DNA of 64,000 nt, from NCBI RefSeq assembly GCF_946407605.1, contig NZ_CAMJOS010000001.1, positions 62,001 through 126,000 on the forward strand, given 5' to 3'. Every line of letters begins with the position of its first letter. The stretch's first letter is position 1. Shown here in pieces: positions 32,331-42,296 of this stretch. The notes beneath the pieces are model-generated. The model made no database searches. It was not told the origin of the DNA and saw only the letters and a program-made list of their open reading frames with translations. Both the position numbers and the translations under genes were made by a program. Source of the DNA: an uncultured Prevotella sp. GTDB taxonomy: Bacteria; Bacteroidota; Bacteroidia; Bacteroidales; Bacteroidaceae.

Positions 32331-35237
32331 CTAATATTTCAAAGTCACATCATAACGGTCAAAGAAACGACTCTCGAACTGCTTACGGTAGGCACCAAGA
32401 CGCGCTCTGGAGTTAGCACCATTCCACAAAGCGTCGTAACGAGCACCATCAGCATGAGAATTCAGCGGAGTACTGATCTGATGTACTACGGCAAACGAAG
32501 AATTGTTGATGACATGCGACTTCTTATTCAATTCGTAGTCGCGAGCCATAATGTTCACATACTTTGATGTACTGCTGGCATCAATAGTAATAACCTGACC
32601 AGAGTTGTCGGTAACAGTCATCTGACCACCACCACCGCCTACTGTCAGGCGCTGACGGATACCCAGGGTATCGGTACAAGCGGTAGAATAGACACCTGCG
32701 TCAATGACATTGTCAGAATAGACAGAGTTGTCCTGGAAGTGATAACGGATAAAGTCGTTGATGGCCTCAACCATTGCCAGAGCCTTGTCGCGAGCAGCCT
32801 GAATCTCAGGACTGATGTTCTTAGCGGCCTTCTCTGTCTCGAACTGATCCTTGATAGGATCGTAGATGGCCTTGATATCGCTCCACTTGGGCAGACCCAG
32901 GGCATAAGCCTTCTGCATAGCGTCGTTGTCAGGCGCATATACCGTATAGTTATATGAGTTGAAGTAGTTCACGTTATCGGTCAGACCATTCTTATTGGCA
33001 AAGGGATGATAGGCCTCATAACGGAACTTCTTTGTCACATCGTTCTTTTCTGCCAGACGGTCGCTGGCAAACATCATCAGCTCATCCATATCCAAATCGC
33101 TACACAGCGTCAGGAACTCAGAGAAGCGTGCTGTAGTGGCGCTATCCTCTTCGAGCACAGCCAACACAGAGCGCTGAGGAGCCTGGATGATATGGTCAAT
33201 GGCATAGGCACTACCGTTTTTCTGGGGATAGACCTGTGTGATGGTTGACACAGGAACGCTTCCTTCAATCTGAGCGCCACTCTTCACCACACCATTCTCA
33301 AACAGTACTGCGCCACCATGCTTGGTCTTATAGAACTTGTTGCCATTGGCTCCCATCACCTCGCCATCGCCAAGGACGATGGTGTGATAGTTCAGGATAT
33401 CCTTGAACTGTGATGTGAAGGCAGAAGAAGTCACACGACCGACAGAGTCGCCAATCTCCCACTGTCCTTCAGCATTCTTCAGGCATTTCCATGCTGAGCA
33501 ATATACGAAAGGTGTCTTGTCCTGATAGTAGAACTTCAGGGCACGAGGCTCATCATCTGACAATGACGAAGGATCAATATAATAACGCTCGAAAGCATCG
33601 TCGGTAGGGATAAAGAAGCCGTAGTTAGCACTCATAGCCAACAGATAAGCATAGTAGTTCAGGTTGAGTCCCAACGGTGTGGTCTTCTTACCATCGTTGA
33701 CAGCCACCCTCATAATGCGCATGTTGCTCTTCAGCGTAACAGGAGCCGACACAGCCACCAGCGAAGGAGGAGCAAACATCTTGTTCAGCATGTAGATGAC
33801 ACCATTGTTGGCAATCTTCACATTATACTTATTATCCTTACGGTCGAGCACATTCAGCGAGATACCCATGGGGTCGTTAGCCTCATCCATCACATTGCCG
33901 AACTTCGAAGGCACGTTGCCCACGAAAGAACGCTTCATGAGGTTGTCTACCAGCTGCTGTACGTTCAGCAAGGGGATAGAGTCGATATTCTCGGCCAGAT
34001 GTTCTTTATCGTTCTTGACCACGCCACCTTCCTTGACGCCAAACTCCTCCATCAGGAACTTACCCTCGCCATTGATGAAGAACTCAGCCAAGGCAGAGTC
34101 GGTAGGAGCAAACATACAAGCGATGTCGCTATAACTGTCTTCGCCCGTACCATTGTCGTAGTTGTTCCATCCCGGGTCGTATGACAAGCCATTGTCAACA
34201 GTCACATTATTGGGATCTTTCATCAGCGATGCACCCTGAGAATAGCCGCTCAGGTATCGCATCTGGAAGATACTGTCAATCTGTGGCAGATTGTTGGCCT
34301 GGGCATAGTCATTATAGTTGCGGGTGGTACCTGCATCATAATAGGGAGCTGCAAAGCGGTCGAGCATACGACTGAAGAGCGAGCTCTCGCTGCTATTGCG
34401 AAGCACCTGAGCCATGTTGCCCGGTGGCACCAGCACGTCTTCCATCTGGTGGATATAACCGTTCTTACAGGTAATATCAGCACTGATAATCTTATTGCGG
34501 AAGACATAGGCAGAATGCTCGGTCGGGTCGTATTTGGTACCTGTGATGACTTCGAAGTCGCTGTCTGCGCCACGTGTGGTGATACCATTTGTGGTCATCT
34601 GCTCTTCTGTGAAGTGCACCATCATTGGACGGGTATTATCCATGACCAGATGAATACCGCGATTATAATATTTTTTCCAATAGTCGTTGTTGAGAGGCAT
34701 CTCAGACTGATCTTTCAGATAGGTGATGGTGTCAAGGACCGTGGAACTGGTCAGATGTTTCATGGCCATACCTGGAACGATAGGTTCGTCGGAAGTACCT
34801 GAAATGTTTGACAACATCTCAACCAACAGGGCATTGTCGAGCATCGATGCATAAAGCAGCTGCTTCTTCATGGAGACTGTCAGGTCGTCATAGGACTTGA
34901 CACCCCACTGGTTGTTAGCATAAAAGCGTTCGAAGGCCTCATCATTAGCCACGAACACAGTCTTAGAACCCGTTCTGGACATTGTTTCTGCGTAGCCCAA
35001 ATCATCAATCAACCTGAGGTAATTGTTGAAAGAACCCGTCAGAACAAGACCGTCCGACTTCTGTAGGGATTCTGGATTCTTCAGGGCTTCGTAGATGCTA
35101 CCTCCAAGCCATGAGGGGTAGTTACCCTCATCGTCCAGGTCGTAGTCATCCTTACATGCCGTGAATCCCCCACAAATCATGGCAGCGGAAAACGCAATGC
35201 ATATCTTCCTTGCCAAAACACTAAAGCGGTTATTCAT
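32331..35237 (-). CDS. Large fasciclin-repeat surface lipoprotein (968 residues), first gene of the operon
   Basis: The signal ends in GGFTACKDDYDLDDEG, a lipidated Cys followed by a strongly acidic stretch. Several FAS1-like units are present, with KTVFVANDEAFERFY (about 90), YSDIACMFAPTDSALAEFF (about 370), YGFFIPTDDAFERYY (about 545) and YNYTVYAPDNDAMQKAY (about 780), so about four domains. The large size suggests an extended surface fibre or scaffold next to the SusC/SusD channel. It is the first gene of a nine-gene minus-strand run (35237 to 13146) in which no gap exceeds 40 bp. No clear TAnnTTTG box was found in the 209 bp upstream. Confidence 0.8.
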   Translation of the reverse strand: MNNRFSVLARKICIAFSAAMICGGFTACKDDYDLDDEGNYPSWLGGSIYEALKNPESLQKSDGLVLTGSFNNYLRLIDDLGYAETMSRTGSKTVFVANDEAFERFYANNQWGVKSYDDLTVSMKKQLLYASMLDNALLVEMLSNISGTSDEPIVPGMAMKHLTSSTVLDTITYLKDQSEMPLNNDYWKKYYNRGIHLVMDNTRPMMVHFTEEQMTTNGITTRGADSDFEVITGTKYDPTEHSAYVFRNKIISADITCKNGYIHQMEDVLVPPGNMAQVLRNSSESSLFSRMLDRFAAPYYDAGTTRNYNDYAQANNLPQIDSIFQMRYLSGYSQGASLMKDPNNVTVDNGLSYDPGWNNYDNGTGEDSYSDIACMFAPTDSALAEFFINGEGKFLMEEFGVKEGGVVKNDKEHLAENIDSIPLLNVQQLVDNLMKRSFVGNVPSKFGNVMDEANDPMGISLNVLDRKDNKYNVKIANNGVIYMLNKMFAPPSLVAVSAPVTLKSNMRIMRVAVNDGKKTTPLGLNLNYYAYLLAMSANYGFFIPTDDAFERYYIDPSSLSDDEPRALKFYYQDKTPFVYCSAWKCLKNAEGQWEIGDSVGRVTSSAFTSQFKDILNYHTIVLGDGEVMGANGNKFYKTKHGGAVLFENGVVKSGAQIEGSVPVSTITQVYPQKNGSAYAIDHIIQAPQRSVLAVLEEDSATTARFSEFLTLCSDLDMDELMMFASDRLAEKNDVTKKFRYEAYHPFANKNGLTDNVNYFNSYNYTVYAPDNDAMQKAYALGLPKWSDIKAIYDPIKDQFETEKAAKNISPEIQAARDKALAMVEAINDFIRYHFQDNSVYSDNVIDAGVYSTACTDTLGIRQRLTVGGGGGQMTVTDNSGQVITIDASSTSKYVNIMARDYELNKKSHVINNSSFAVVHQISTPLNSHADGARYDALWNGANSRARLGAYRKQFESRFFDRYDVTLKY

Positions 35238-35394
35238 ACATTTTTAAGTTATTAATTGTTTTTAAAATTTAATCCCTCTTTTATATATTGTGAAGCACAT
35301 CTCTCACGCGTGCGTGTATATTAATAAGGTGTGCTTTCTTTGTTTTCATCTTTGTTGGGCTATCCTATCGGACCGCCATTAAGTTTGTTGTTTT

Positions 35395-35432
35395 GTATGA
35401 AAGCCCTGTGCTCTCTGTTGAAAGCACAGGGC
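35395..35432 (-). terminator. Terminator after the 1110-residue secreted-protein gene
   Basis: GCCCTGTGCT (35403-35412) pairs with AGCACAGGGC (35423-35432) around a 10-nt loop. On the minus strand it is followed by TTTCATAC, a weak T-run. It separates the upstream gene from the nine-gene operon. Confidence 0.65.
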
Positions 35433-35446
35433 CTATAGTTATACGA

Positions 35447-38400
35447 TCATTTCATCATAATCTTCATAGCCTTGCCATTGCGAACAACGATATTCAAACC
35501 GCGCTGCAGCTTGCCCGTCTTCACACCGGCAACAGTATAGATACCGTCAGCAACGGTATTGTCGTTCATGATGGTCTCGATACCTGTCAACGGACCTTCC
35601 CATCCTGTGTTGTCACCCTTGGTGATGAGTGTCAGCGTCCATCCGCCCACAGAATACCAGTTGCCTGCGAAGACCTTCTCCGTCTTGCTTGCCTCGGTGC
35701 CGCACATGGTACCAATGAACAGCTCGTGGTTGGTCACCACCAGGTCGGTAATCTCCTGATGCTTCCAGCCGCGTCCCTGTGAGCTGTTGGCATTGTAGAT
35801 GTCATACTGCAGGTCGGTAGCAACACCCTGATCCACAGCATCCCTTGCCTCTTCCCAGATAGGACCGTACTTATCGCTGGCAATAGCGGGCTCGCCAGTG
35901 CTCTCGTCGATGTAGTAGTCCAGAGGAATCTCTACGAAGATGGTGTCGGTCACACCAGCGAAGATGTAAGCACCCTCAGCAGGCGTACGGGTATAGACAC
36001 CCACCTTATAGGTTCCGTTGGGCAGGTCTTTCACCAGCTGCGAGGCCTTGAAGCCAATGAGACCGATATGTGTGGTCTCGCCAGTAGTCTCGTCGTTGAT
36101 ATCCTCAGAGTGATAAGAGTCGAAATAGCGTGTGCCAGTACCGTCATACCACTGTCCGCTCTTCTCGCCATTGCCATCGCCATTACCCAGCACGATGTCC
36201 CATCCGTCGAGGGCCTCAGCATTAGGATTGGTGATATAAACGGTATAGTCGTCGGCATTGGTATCGTCCCAGATATTCTGCTTCTCCACGCCAATCATCG
36301 CCTTCTTCAGGTCGCTGACATAGGTATCGACAACGCTCTTGGGCTGCATCTCGGCCGTGAGTGAAGCCATCTGTTCTGCCATCAGGTCGGTGAGCACCTT
36401 CTTACCAGTGGGCTGGGCAGCGCTAGCCACCTCGTCGGCCTCACGATAGACAGGAGCATAGGTGTTCACGTAGTTCTTCAGCAGCTCTACGGTAGCATCC
36501 ATCTTGGTATAGGTAGCCTCGTCGCTGGCAATCCACATCATCACATAGTTATAAGCAAAACGGGCGATAGGCATTGAAACACCGAAGGGCTCATGGTCTT
36601 CCACTTCCCTACCCTCGATAAGCTCCTTCACCCAAAGCAGGGTCTTGCTGCTCAGCAGGTCAGGATTCTCGTCGATGGTCTCCTGTGTAGGCAGGTAGTC
36701 ATAGTACTTTGCCTCACTGGTCTTGGCCACGTTCAGAGCTTCGGTCATCACATTGATGGCATTCACATAACCCTGTACGTCCTTCTCGGCCTTGTTGAAA
36801 TAAGCTGCGAGGGTATCGTTCAGCGCCTTCTTGTCAGCAGCGAAGTGCATGGTCTCTGCCAGCTGGACAGCCTCAGTACCAATGGTATTATAGGTAGCCT
36901 CCAGCGCCTGGAGCATATCAGCTTCGGTAGCCTCGCCCAGATAGTAGAGCTTGAAATTGGTAGCGCAGAACCAACCTGTAGCACCGCTGCCAGTACCAGT
37001 ACCTTCGGCACCGATGGTCAGCTTGCCGTCAACCACCAATACCTTGTCCTCGGCAGTCATGCTGATGGTCTCCCACTCGTTGGTATCCATACCTTCAAAA
37101 GAGAGTGTCTGCGTAGAAATCTTCTTGCCTGCGGTGGTCTGTGCATAGACATGCTGGTCGTTCAGGCAGCCAGACTGTGTAATCAGGTCGGCAGCCACTG
37201 TATAGTAACCATTAGGCAGGTCGGTGATGGTCTGTCCCACAGACTCGATACCTGTGAAGTTGTTGTTCCAAGCATTCCAGCAGCTACGCTCTGCCTTCCA
37301 GTTCAGACGGTTGTCGCCACCGCCAGCAGTACTGTTGTTCACCCAGCCATCGCTGTTCAGGTCAGGACTTGAGGCGCTACCATCAATATAGCGGTCCTCG
37401 CTAGTCTCCTCGTCATACCTCTTGGGGAATACCCATGTATTATCCTGCCACAGAGGTTCTGCATCGGTATTGATGAACCAGGGATGCTGGATGAAGATGG
37501 TATAGTCAGCAGGATTATCAATGGTAGCCACCTGCGACAGGTAGTAAGCCTTGATAGCTGCTGTAGCCTCTTCTACGGCACCCAGAATCTGAGCCACCAC
37601 GTCAACGCCCTCGCCAGGCTGATTCTGCTTGTAGCCCAGAATCTTCTGGTAGGCTGCCTCAAACGCGGTCTTACCGGCATAGTTAGTGGTCTTGAGCAGG
37701 TTATCCATCTTGTTCAGCATGGCATTGACGGTTGACATCTCGGCAATGGCCTGACGGAACTCTGCCACACGGGCGTTGGCTGCCCTCAGCGCAGCCTCCA
37801 TCTCGTCGGCATCACCTCCCATAGCGTCTTCAATCTCGAAGATATAGTCTGTTATATAGGCTGCCAGACCGTCAAAACGGGCACCAGCGGCAGTATTGGC
37901 CAGGTCCTGACACTCAACAGCCAGGTCGTCAAGGTCTGACTTCAGCAGCTCCTCGCGGTTGGCCTCACCTATCTTATAAAGCTTGATACCATCGATAAAC
38001 ACCCAAGGGGTATTGTTCGAGCTGGAATTAGCAGCCTGGAATCCAAACTGGATAGTAAACTCTGCGGTGGGAGTAAACTCAAACTCGTGCTTGGTCCATT
38101 CCTTGGCTGTCAGCGCTGCACCACCTTCTTCCTTGAAGACCTCCTTACGGCAAACGATCTGAGACAGGTCGGTAGCAGTAGCCGAGGTGCCATTGTTGAC
38201 GTTGATGGTCCAGTACTCAAGACGATACTTGGCGCAAGGCAGATTCACCACCTGCTTGTAGGCAAACGAGTTACCCCATCCGGCACGGAGGTAAAGGGCA
38301 CCGTCGCCACCTTCGAAAGCAGAAGGCTTGGCTGGAACGCTCAGATAGCCAGTGCCATCGTCGGCAATAGGTACTGCAGTAGCACCAAGCTCATAGGGAA

Positions 38401-38779
38401 GAACACCGAAATAAACCCATTCGCAAGCCTTACTCTCAATGCGTGGATTGGGTTTATCAGGATTGTCAAGATTGACCCACTCCCATCCCTGAATCTGACC
38501 AACGAAACCGTTGGTAGCATCGAAGGTACGACCGTCTTGACGGCTCTTAGGGGTCGTAGGATTCACAATAGCATAGAGCGAACCGTCAGCAGCAACACCT
38601 GCTAAACTACGGTCACTCAGCACTTTAGACTGGTCGACGATCTCCTTCTTGGAGCCATCGGCCTGCCAAGTCAAGTCAGCATCAAAGCTGGCATTTTGGA
38701 TGTAATGGGTAACATCCTCTTGTGCATACGATGATATCGACATCATCGCACTCACAATGAAAAGTGATAGTTTTTTCAT
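35447..38779 (-). CDS. Secreted multidomain protein with type IX sorting-like tail
   Basis: 1110 residues with a signal peptide (MMSISSYAQ). Beta-sandwich-type domains lie at about 25-270 and about 480-620 (LPNGYYTVAADLITQSG) and near 900-1060 (LPNGTYKVGVYTRTPAEGA), separated by helical segments (about 275-410 and 650-850). The C-terminus, DGIYTVAGVKTGKLQRGL then VVRNGKAMKIMMK, resembles a type A type IX secretion sorting domain. I recognise no catalytic domain. It may bind polysaccharide or cell-surface material. It has its own terminator and a TATTTTTG box upstream, so it is transcribed apart from the SusC/SusD operon. Confidence 0.7.
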   Translation of the reverse strand: MKKLSLFIVSAMMSISSYAQEDVTHYIQNASFDADLTWQADGSKKEIVDQSKVLSDRSLAGVAADGSLYAIVNPTTPKSRQDGRTFDATNGFVGQIQGWEWVNLDNPDKPNPRIESKACEWVYFGVLPYELGATAVPIADDGTGYLSVPAKPSAFEGGDGALYLRAGWGNSFAYKQVVNLPCAKYRLEYWTINVNNGTSATATDLSQIVCRKEVFKEEGGAALTAKEWTKHEFEFTPTAEFTIQFGFQAANSSSNNTPWVFIDGIKLYKIGEANREELLKSDLDDLAVECQDLANTAAGARFDGLAAYITDYIFEIEDAMGGDADEMEAALRAANARVAEFRQAIAEMSTVNAMLNKMDNLLKTTNYAGKTAFEAAYQKILGYKQNQPGEGVDVVAQILGAVEEATAAIKAYYLSQVATIDNPADYTIFIQHPWFINTDAEPLWQDNTWVFPKRYDEETSEDRYIDGSASSPDLNSDGWVNNSTAGGGDNRLNWKAERSCWNAWNNNFTGIESVGQTITDLPNGYYTVAADLITQSGCLNDQHVYAQTTAGKKISTQTLSFEGMDTNEWETISMTAEDKVLVVDGKLTIGAEGTGTGSGATGWFCATNFKLYYLGEATEADMLQALEATYNTIGTEAVQLAETMHFAADKKALNDTLAAYFNKAEKDVQGYVNAINVMTEALNVAKTSEAKYYDYLPTQETIDENPDLLSSKTLLWVKELIEGREVEDHEPFGVSMPIARFAYNYVMMWIASDEATYTKMDATVELLKNYVNTYAPVYREADEVASAAQPTGKKVLTDLMAEQMASLTAEMQPKSVVDTYVSDLKKAMIGVEKQNIWDDTNADDYTVYITNPNAEALDGWDIVLGNGDGNGEKSGQWYDGTGTRYFDSYHSEDINDETTGETTHIGLIGFKASQLVKDLPNGTYKVGVYTRTPAEGAYIFAGVTDTIFVEIPLDYYIDESTGEPAIASDKYGPIWEEARDAVDQGVATDLQYDIYNANSSQGRGWKHQEITDLVVTNHELFIGTMCGTEASKTEKVFAGNWYSVGGWTLTLITKGDNTGWEGPLTGIETIMNDNTVADGIYTVAGVKTGKLQRGLNIVVRNGKAMKIMMK

Positions 38780-38834
38780 TTGTAGTAAAAGTTAGTTAGA
38801 ATAGTAAAAATAAATTAATATTAATTTGCAGGTG

Positions 38835-38842
38835 CAAAAATA
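38835..38842 (-). promoter_or_regulatory. Promoter -7 box of the 1110-residue secreted-protein gene
   Basis: TATTTTTG followed by CACC on the minus strand, about 55 bp upstream of the ATG. No good TTTG was found 20 bp further up. Confidence 0.5.
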
Positions 38843-38904
38843 CAAAAAATCTTTTAAACTACCGCACTTTCTTCTAAAAAAATTAAGAAAAGGGCTTTAT
38901 AGGG

Positions 38905-38939
38905 CAAAAAGATAGGGCCTTTGAAGCAAAGACCCTATC
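38905..38939 (-). terminator. Terminator of asd
   Basis: GATAGGGtCTTTG pairs with CAAAGgCCCTATC around CTT (one mismatch), followed on the minus strand by TTTTTG. It lies 55 bp beyond the asd stop. Confidence 0.75.
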
Positions 38940-38993
38940 AGAATGAATATAAAGATGTAATTCGTGTCGTATTTTTTTGCGAACTCCGTGATA

Positions 38994-40016
38994 TTATGCG
39001 AAGCAGGGCAAATCTTTCTTCTGCACCAGATATTCGCCAATCTGCACGGCATTGAGGGCCGCACCCTTGCGAATCTGGTCGCCAGAGAGCCAGAAAGTGA
39101 GACCATTCTCGTCAGAGATATCCTTGCGAACGCGTCCCACGAACACATCATCCTTGCCAGCAGTCTCCAGAGGCATGGGATAGACGAGGTTTGCAGGGTC
39201 ATCGACCAGCGTACAGCCAGGAGCTGCAGCGATAGCTTTCTGGGCCTCCTCAACGCTGATAGGCTTCTCAGTCTCAATCCAAACAGACTCAGAGTGAGAG
39301 CGTAACGAGCTGACACGCACACACATAGCCGAACACTTGGCATCGGTATGCATAATCTTACGCGTCTCGTTGTACATCTTCATCTCCTCCTTGGTATAAC
39401 CGTTGGGCTGGAAGACGTCAATCTGGGGAATGACGTTGTAGGCCAGCTGATGCGGGAATTTTTTCACCGTCTTCACCTCGCCAGTCTCTACCATCTCCTT
39501 ATACTGCTGCTGCAACTCGGCCATAGCAGCGGCACCAGCACCAGAGGCACTCTGATAAGAAGAGACGTGGATGCGCTTGATGTGCGAGATATTCTCCAGC
39601 GGCTGCAGTACAACCACCATCATAATAGTGGTGCAATTGGGGTTGGCAATAATGCCACGAGGGCGCTTCAGGGCATCCTCAGCATTGCACTCAGGCACCA
39701 CCAAGGGCACATCGTCGTCCATACGGAAGGCTGAGCTGTTGTCAATCATCACGGCACCATACTTGGTAATGGTCTCGGCAAACTCCTTCGAGGTGCCAGC
39801 ACCAGCAGAGGTGAAGGCAATATCGATATCCTTGAAGTCATCATTATGCTGCAAAAGCTTGACGGTGAGTTCCTTGCCACGGAAGGTGTATTTGGTGCCG
39901 GCAGAACGCTCAGAACCAAACAAAACCAGTTCGTCCATAGGGAAATTTCTCTCGTCGAGCAGTCTCAGGAACTCCTGACCAACGGCGCCGCTCGCGCCTA
40001 CAATAGCTACTTTCAT
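38994..40016 (-). CDS. asd: Aspartate-semialdehyde dehydrogenase
   Basis: 340 residues, normal for the family. The NADP-binding start [13 protein letters not shown] is at 3-15. The catalytic Cys128 is in NPNCTT, the helper motif is [10 protein letters not shown], and the substrate-binding RSHSES contains the conserved His. The enzyme reduces aspartyl phosphate to aspartate semialdehyde in Lys/Thr/Met and diaminopimelate synthesis. It stands alone, divergent from the antiporter operon, with a TAATTTTG box 25 bp upstream and a terminator downstream. Confidence 0.95.
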   Translation of the reverse strand: MKVAIVGASGAVGQEFLRLLDERNFPMDELVLFGSERSAGTKYTFRGKELTVKLLQHNDDFKDIDIAFTSAGAGTSKEFAETITKYGAVMIDNSSAFRMDDDVPLVVPECNAEDALKRPRGIIANPNCTTIMMVVVLQPLENISHIKRIHVSSYQSASGAGAAAMAELQQQYKEMVETGEVKTVKKFPHQLAYNVIPQIDVFQPNGYTKEEMKMYNETRKIMHTDAKCSAMCVRVSSLRSHSESVWIETEKPISVEEAQKAIAAAPGCTLVDDPANLVYPMPLETAGKDDVFVGRVRKDISDENGLTFWLSGDQIRKGAALNAVQIGEYLVQKKDLPCFA

Positions 40017-40041
40017 ATCCTGTTTATTTAATTTTTGCGTG

Positions 40042-40049
40042 CAAAATTA
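40042..40049 (-). promoter_or_regulatory. Promoter -7 box of asd
   Basis: TAATTTTG on the minus strand followed by CACG, 25 bp before the ATG. No strong -33 was seen. Confidence 0.5.
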
Positions 40050-40123
40050 CAACTTTTCCGCCAATAATCTATCATTTTGGCAGAAAAATTTGGTTTTTAA
40101 CCAAGGATTTGCAGAAAAATGAG

Positions 40124-40131
40124 TATCTTTG
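40124..40131 (+). promoter_or_regulatory. Promoter -7 box of the antiporter operon
   Basis: TATCTTTG then CAAAC, only 8 bp before the ATG at 40140. If it is used, the transcript would start within a few bases of that ATG. It overlaps the first codons of the longer open frame from 40119, which argues against that start. Confidence 0.45.
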
Positions 40132-40139
40132 CAAACAAA

Positions 40140-42275
40140 ATGCAAACACCAGACATCATAGAGCCGCTGATAAAGGACCCCACGCTGATTTTCTTCGTGG
40201 TGCTGCTCATCATTCTCTTCGCACCTATTGTGATGAGTAAGCTGCGTATTCCGCATATCATCGGCATGGTGCTGGCTGGTGTACTCATTGGCGAGCACGG
40301 CTTTAACCTGCTGCAACGTGACATCTCGTTTGAGGTGTTCGGACAGGTGGGTCTTTACTACATCATGTTTCTGGCTGGTCTGGAGATGGACTTGGAGAGT
40401 ATCAAGAAGAACTCGAAACGCCTGGTTATCTTCGGGCTGCTCACCTGTCTGGTACCGCTTATCCTCACCTATGTAATGTCCATCAGCATACTGGGATACT
40501 CGGCAAAAGCCTCGTTCCTGCTGGGATGTATCATGGCCTCGAACACGCTGGTGGCCTACCCTATCATTGGACGCTATGGTCTGCAACAGAACTCGAGCGT
40601 GATGCTCAGTGTAGGATCGTCCATGCTCTCCTTGTTTATGGCGCTGGTGATGCTGGCAGGACTGGTAGGAACGTTCAGCGAGGACAGCGGATGGCTGTTC
40701 TGGCTACTTTTCGTTGTGAAGTTCGCAGCATTCTGTGCTGGCAGCATCTTACTGATACCCCGTCTGACACGTTATTTCCTGCGACGCTATAGTGACTCCG
40801 TGATGCAGTATATCTTCGTCATCGCCGTCATGTTCCTTAGTGCTGCGCTGTCAGCCTTTATCGGGCTGGAGGGCATCTTTGGTGCGTTCTTCTCCGGACT
40901 TATATTAAATAGGTATATACCGCACGTGTCGCCCTTGATGAACCGCACTGAGTTCATTGGTAATGCCATCTTCATTCCCTACTTCCTGATTGGCGTGGGA
41001 ATGCTCATCAACCTGCGGTCGCTGACTGGTGGAGCAGAGATTTGGGGTATCGTACTGCTCATCGCTTTCTTCGGCACCTTCGGAAAGGCGCTGGCTGCTT
41101 ATGTCTCAGCCTTACTGTTCAGGCTGACGAAAGCAGAGGGTCACATGATGTTCGGACTCACCTCGGCACATGCCGCTGGCGCCATTGCTATGGTGATGGT
41201 TGGTAGAAGACTGCTCATGGATGACGGGACGACACTGGCTGACGATAATATGCTCAATGGTGTGGTTATCATGATTCTTGTCACCTGCGTCATCTCAACC
41301 CTGATGACAGAACATGCTTCTCAGGAAATCGTGTTCAACGAAAGGGCACTGCCCGACATGAAAAAGCCTCAGCAGGACGACGAGAAGATCATGGTCTGCG
41401 TAAAGTATCCTGAGATTGCCCCGCAGCTGCTGGAGCTGGCACAGCTGACCAAGAACCAGAAGCTGAAACGCGAACTCGTAGCACTCAACGTGGTTTACGA
41501 TGGAGAGAACAGCGCCAAGGACCGTGAACAGGGCATACAACTGCTGGAACTGCTGCAACGTCAGGCCAGCGCCTCGGATATTCAGATGCAGACGCAAGTA
41601 CGACTGGCCACCAACATTGCCAACGGCATCAAGCATGCTTTCCGTGAGAGTGGCTGCTCTGAGATTGTGATGGGTATGCACGTTCACACCGAGGTGACCA
41701 AGAAGTTCTGGGGAGAGTTCATCCAGAGCCTCTACAACGGCCTGAACCGTCAGATTCTACTGATGCGATTCACACAGCCCCTCAGCACCCTGCGCCGCAT
41801 TCAGGTGGCCGTGCCCAGCAGGGCTGAGTTCGAGCCTGGCTTCAATCGCTGGCTGGAGCGTCTCTGTCGTTTTGCAGGTCAGCTGGACTGTCGCGTGCAG
41901 TTTCATGGTCGCGAGGACTCGCTAAAGCTTATCAAGCAATACATCAACAACCAGCACCCCAACGTAAGGGCAGAATACACACAGATGTCGCATTGGAACG
42001 AGCTGCCCAATCTGGCCAGCCATATTGCCAATGATAATCTCCTGGTAGTCGTTACTGCCCGTAAAGGCACCATCAGCTATAAGACAGCCCTCGACCGTCT
42101 GCCCGATGAACTCACCAAGTATTTCTCGGGTACTAACCTGATGATTATCTTCCCTGACCAGTATGGTAATACGAAGGAAGAGAAGATGAGCTTCACCGAA
42201 GCCCAGCACCACGAGGAGAGCAGTATCTACGACACCCTACTCCACTGGTTTCAGAAGTCACACAACGCCCACTAA
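40140..42275 (+). CDS. CPA2-type cation/proton antiporter with universal-stress-protein-like domain
   Basis: 711 residues from the ATG at 40140 (MQTPDIIEPLIKD); the in-frame ATG at 40119 is the alternative. The first 390 residues hold about 12 membrane segments with the CPA2/KefB-like pattern (LRIPHIIGMVLAGVLIGEHG, GLYYIMFLAGLEMDLE, FIGLEGIFGAFFSGL). The C-terminal 300 residues are soluble, with two USP-like parts (EKIMVCVKYPEIAPQLLELA and a later LRRIQVAVPSRAEFEPG), and probably regulate transport. It is the first gene of a three-gene plus-strand operon. Confidence 0.85.
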   Translation: MQTPDIIEPLIKDPTLIFFVVLLIILFAPIVMSKLRIPHIIGMVLAGVLIGEHGFNLLQRDISFEVFGQVGLYYIMFLAGLEMDLESIKKNSKRLVIFGLLTCLVPLILTYVMSISILGYSAKASFLLGCIMASNTLVAYPIIGRYGLQQNSSVMLSVGSSMLSLFMALVMLAGLVGTFSEDSGWLFWLLFVVKFAAFCAGSILLIPRLTRYFLRRYSDSVMQYIFVIAVMFLSAALSAFIGLEGIFGAFFSGLILNRYIPHVSPLMNRTEFIGNAIFIPYFLIGVGMLINLRSLTGGAEIWGIVLLIAFFGTFGKALAAYVSALLFRLTKAEGHMMFGLTSAHAAGAIAMVMVGRRLLMDDGTTLADDNMLNGVVIMILVTCVISTLMTEHASQEIVFNERALPDMKKPQQDDEKIMVCVKYPEIAPQLLELAQLTKNQKLKRELVALNVVYDGENSAKDREQGIQLLELLQRQASASDIQMQTQVRLATNIANGIKHAFRESGCSEIVMGMHVHTEVTKKFWGEFIQSLYNGLNRQILLMRFTQPLSTLRRIQVAVPSRAEFEPGFNRWLERLCRFAGQLDCRVQFHGREDSLKLIKQYINNQHPNVRAEYTQMSHWNELPNLASHIANDNLLVVVTARKGTISYKTALDRLPDELTKYFSGTNLMIIFPDQYGNTKEEKMSFTEAQHHEESSIYDTLLHWFQKSHNAH

Positions 42276-42296
42276 CCCATTAGACCCATAATTCCC

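Noticed and set aside
36593..37372. 259-codon plus-strand open frame
   Set aside because: It is antisense to the 1110-residue secreted-protein gene and shows no protein features of its own.
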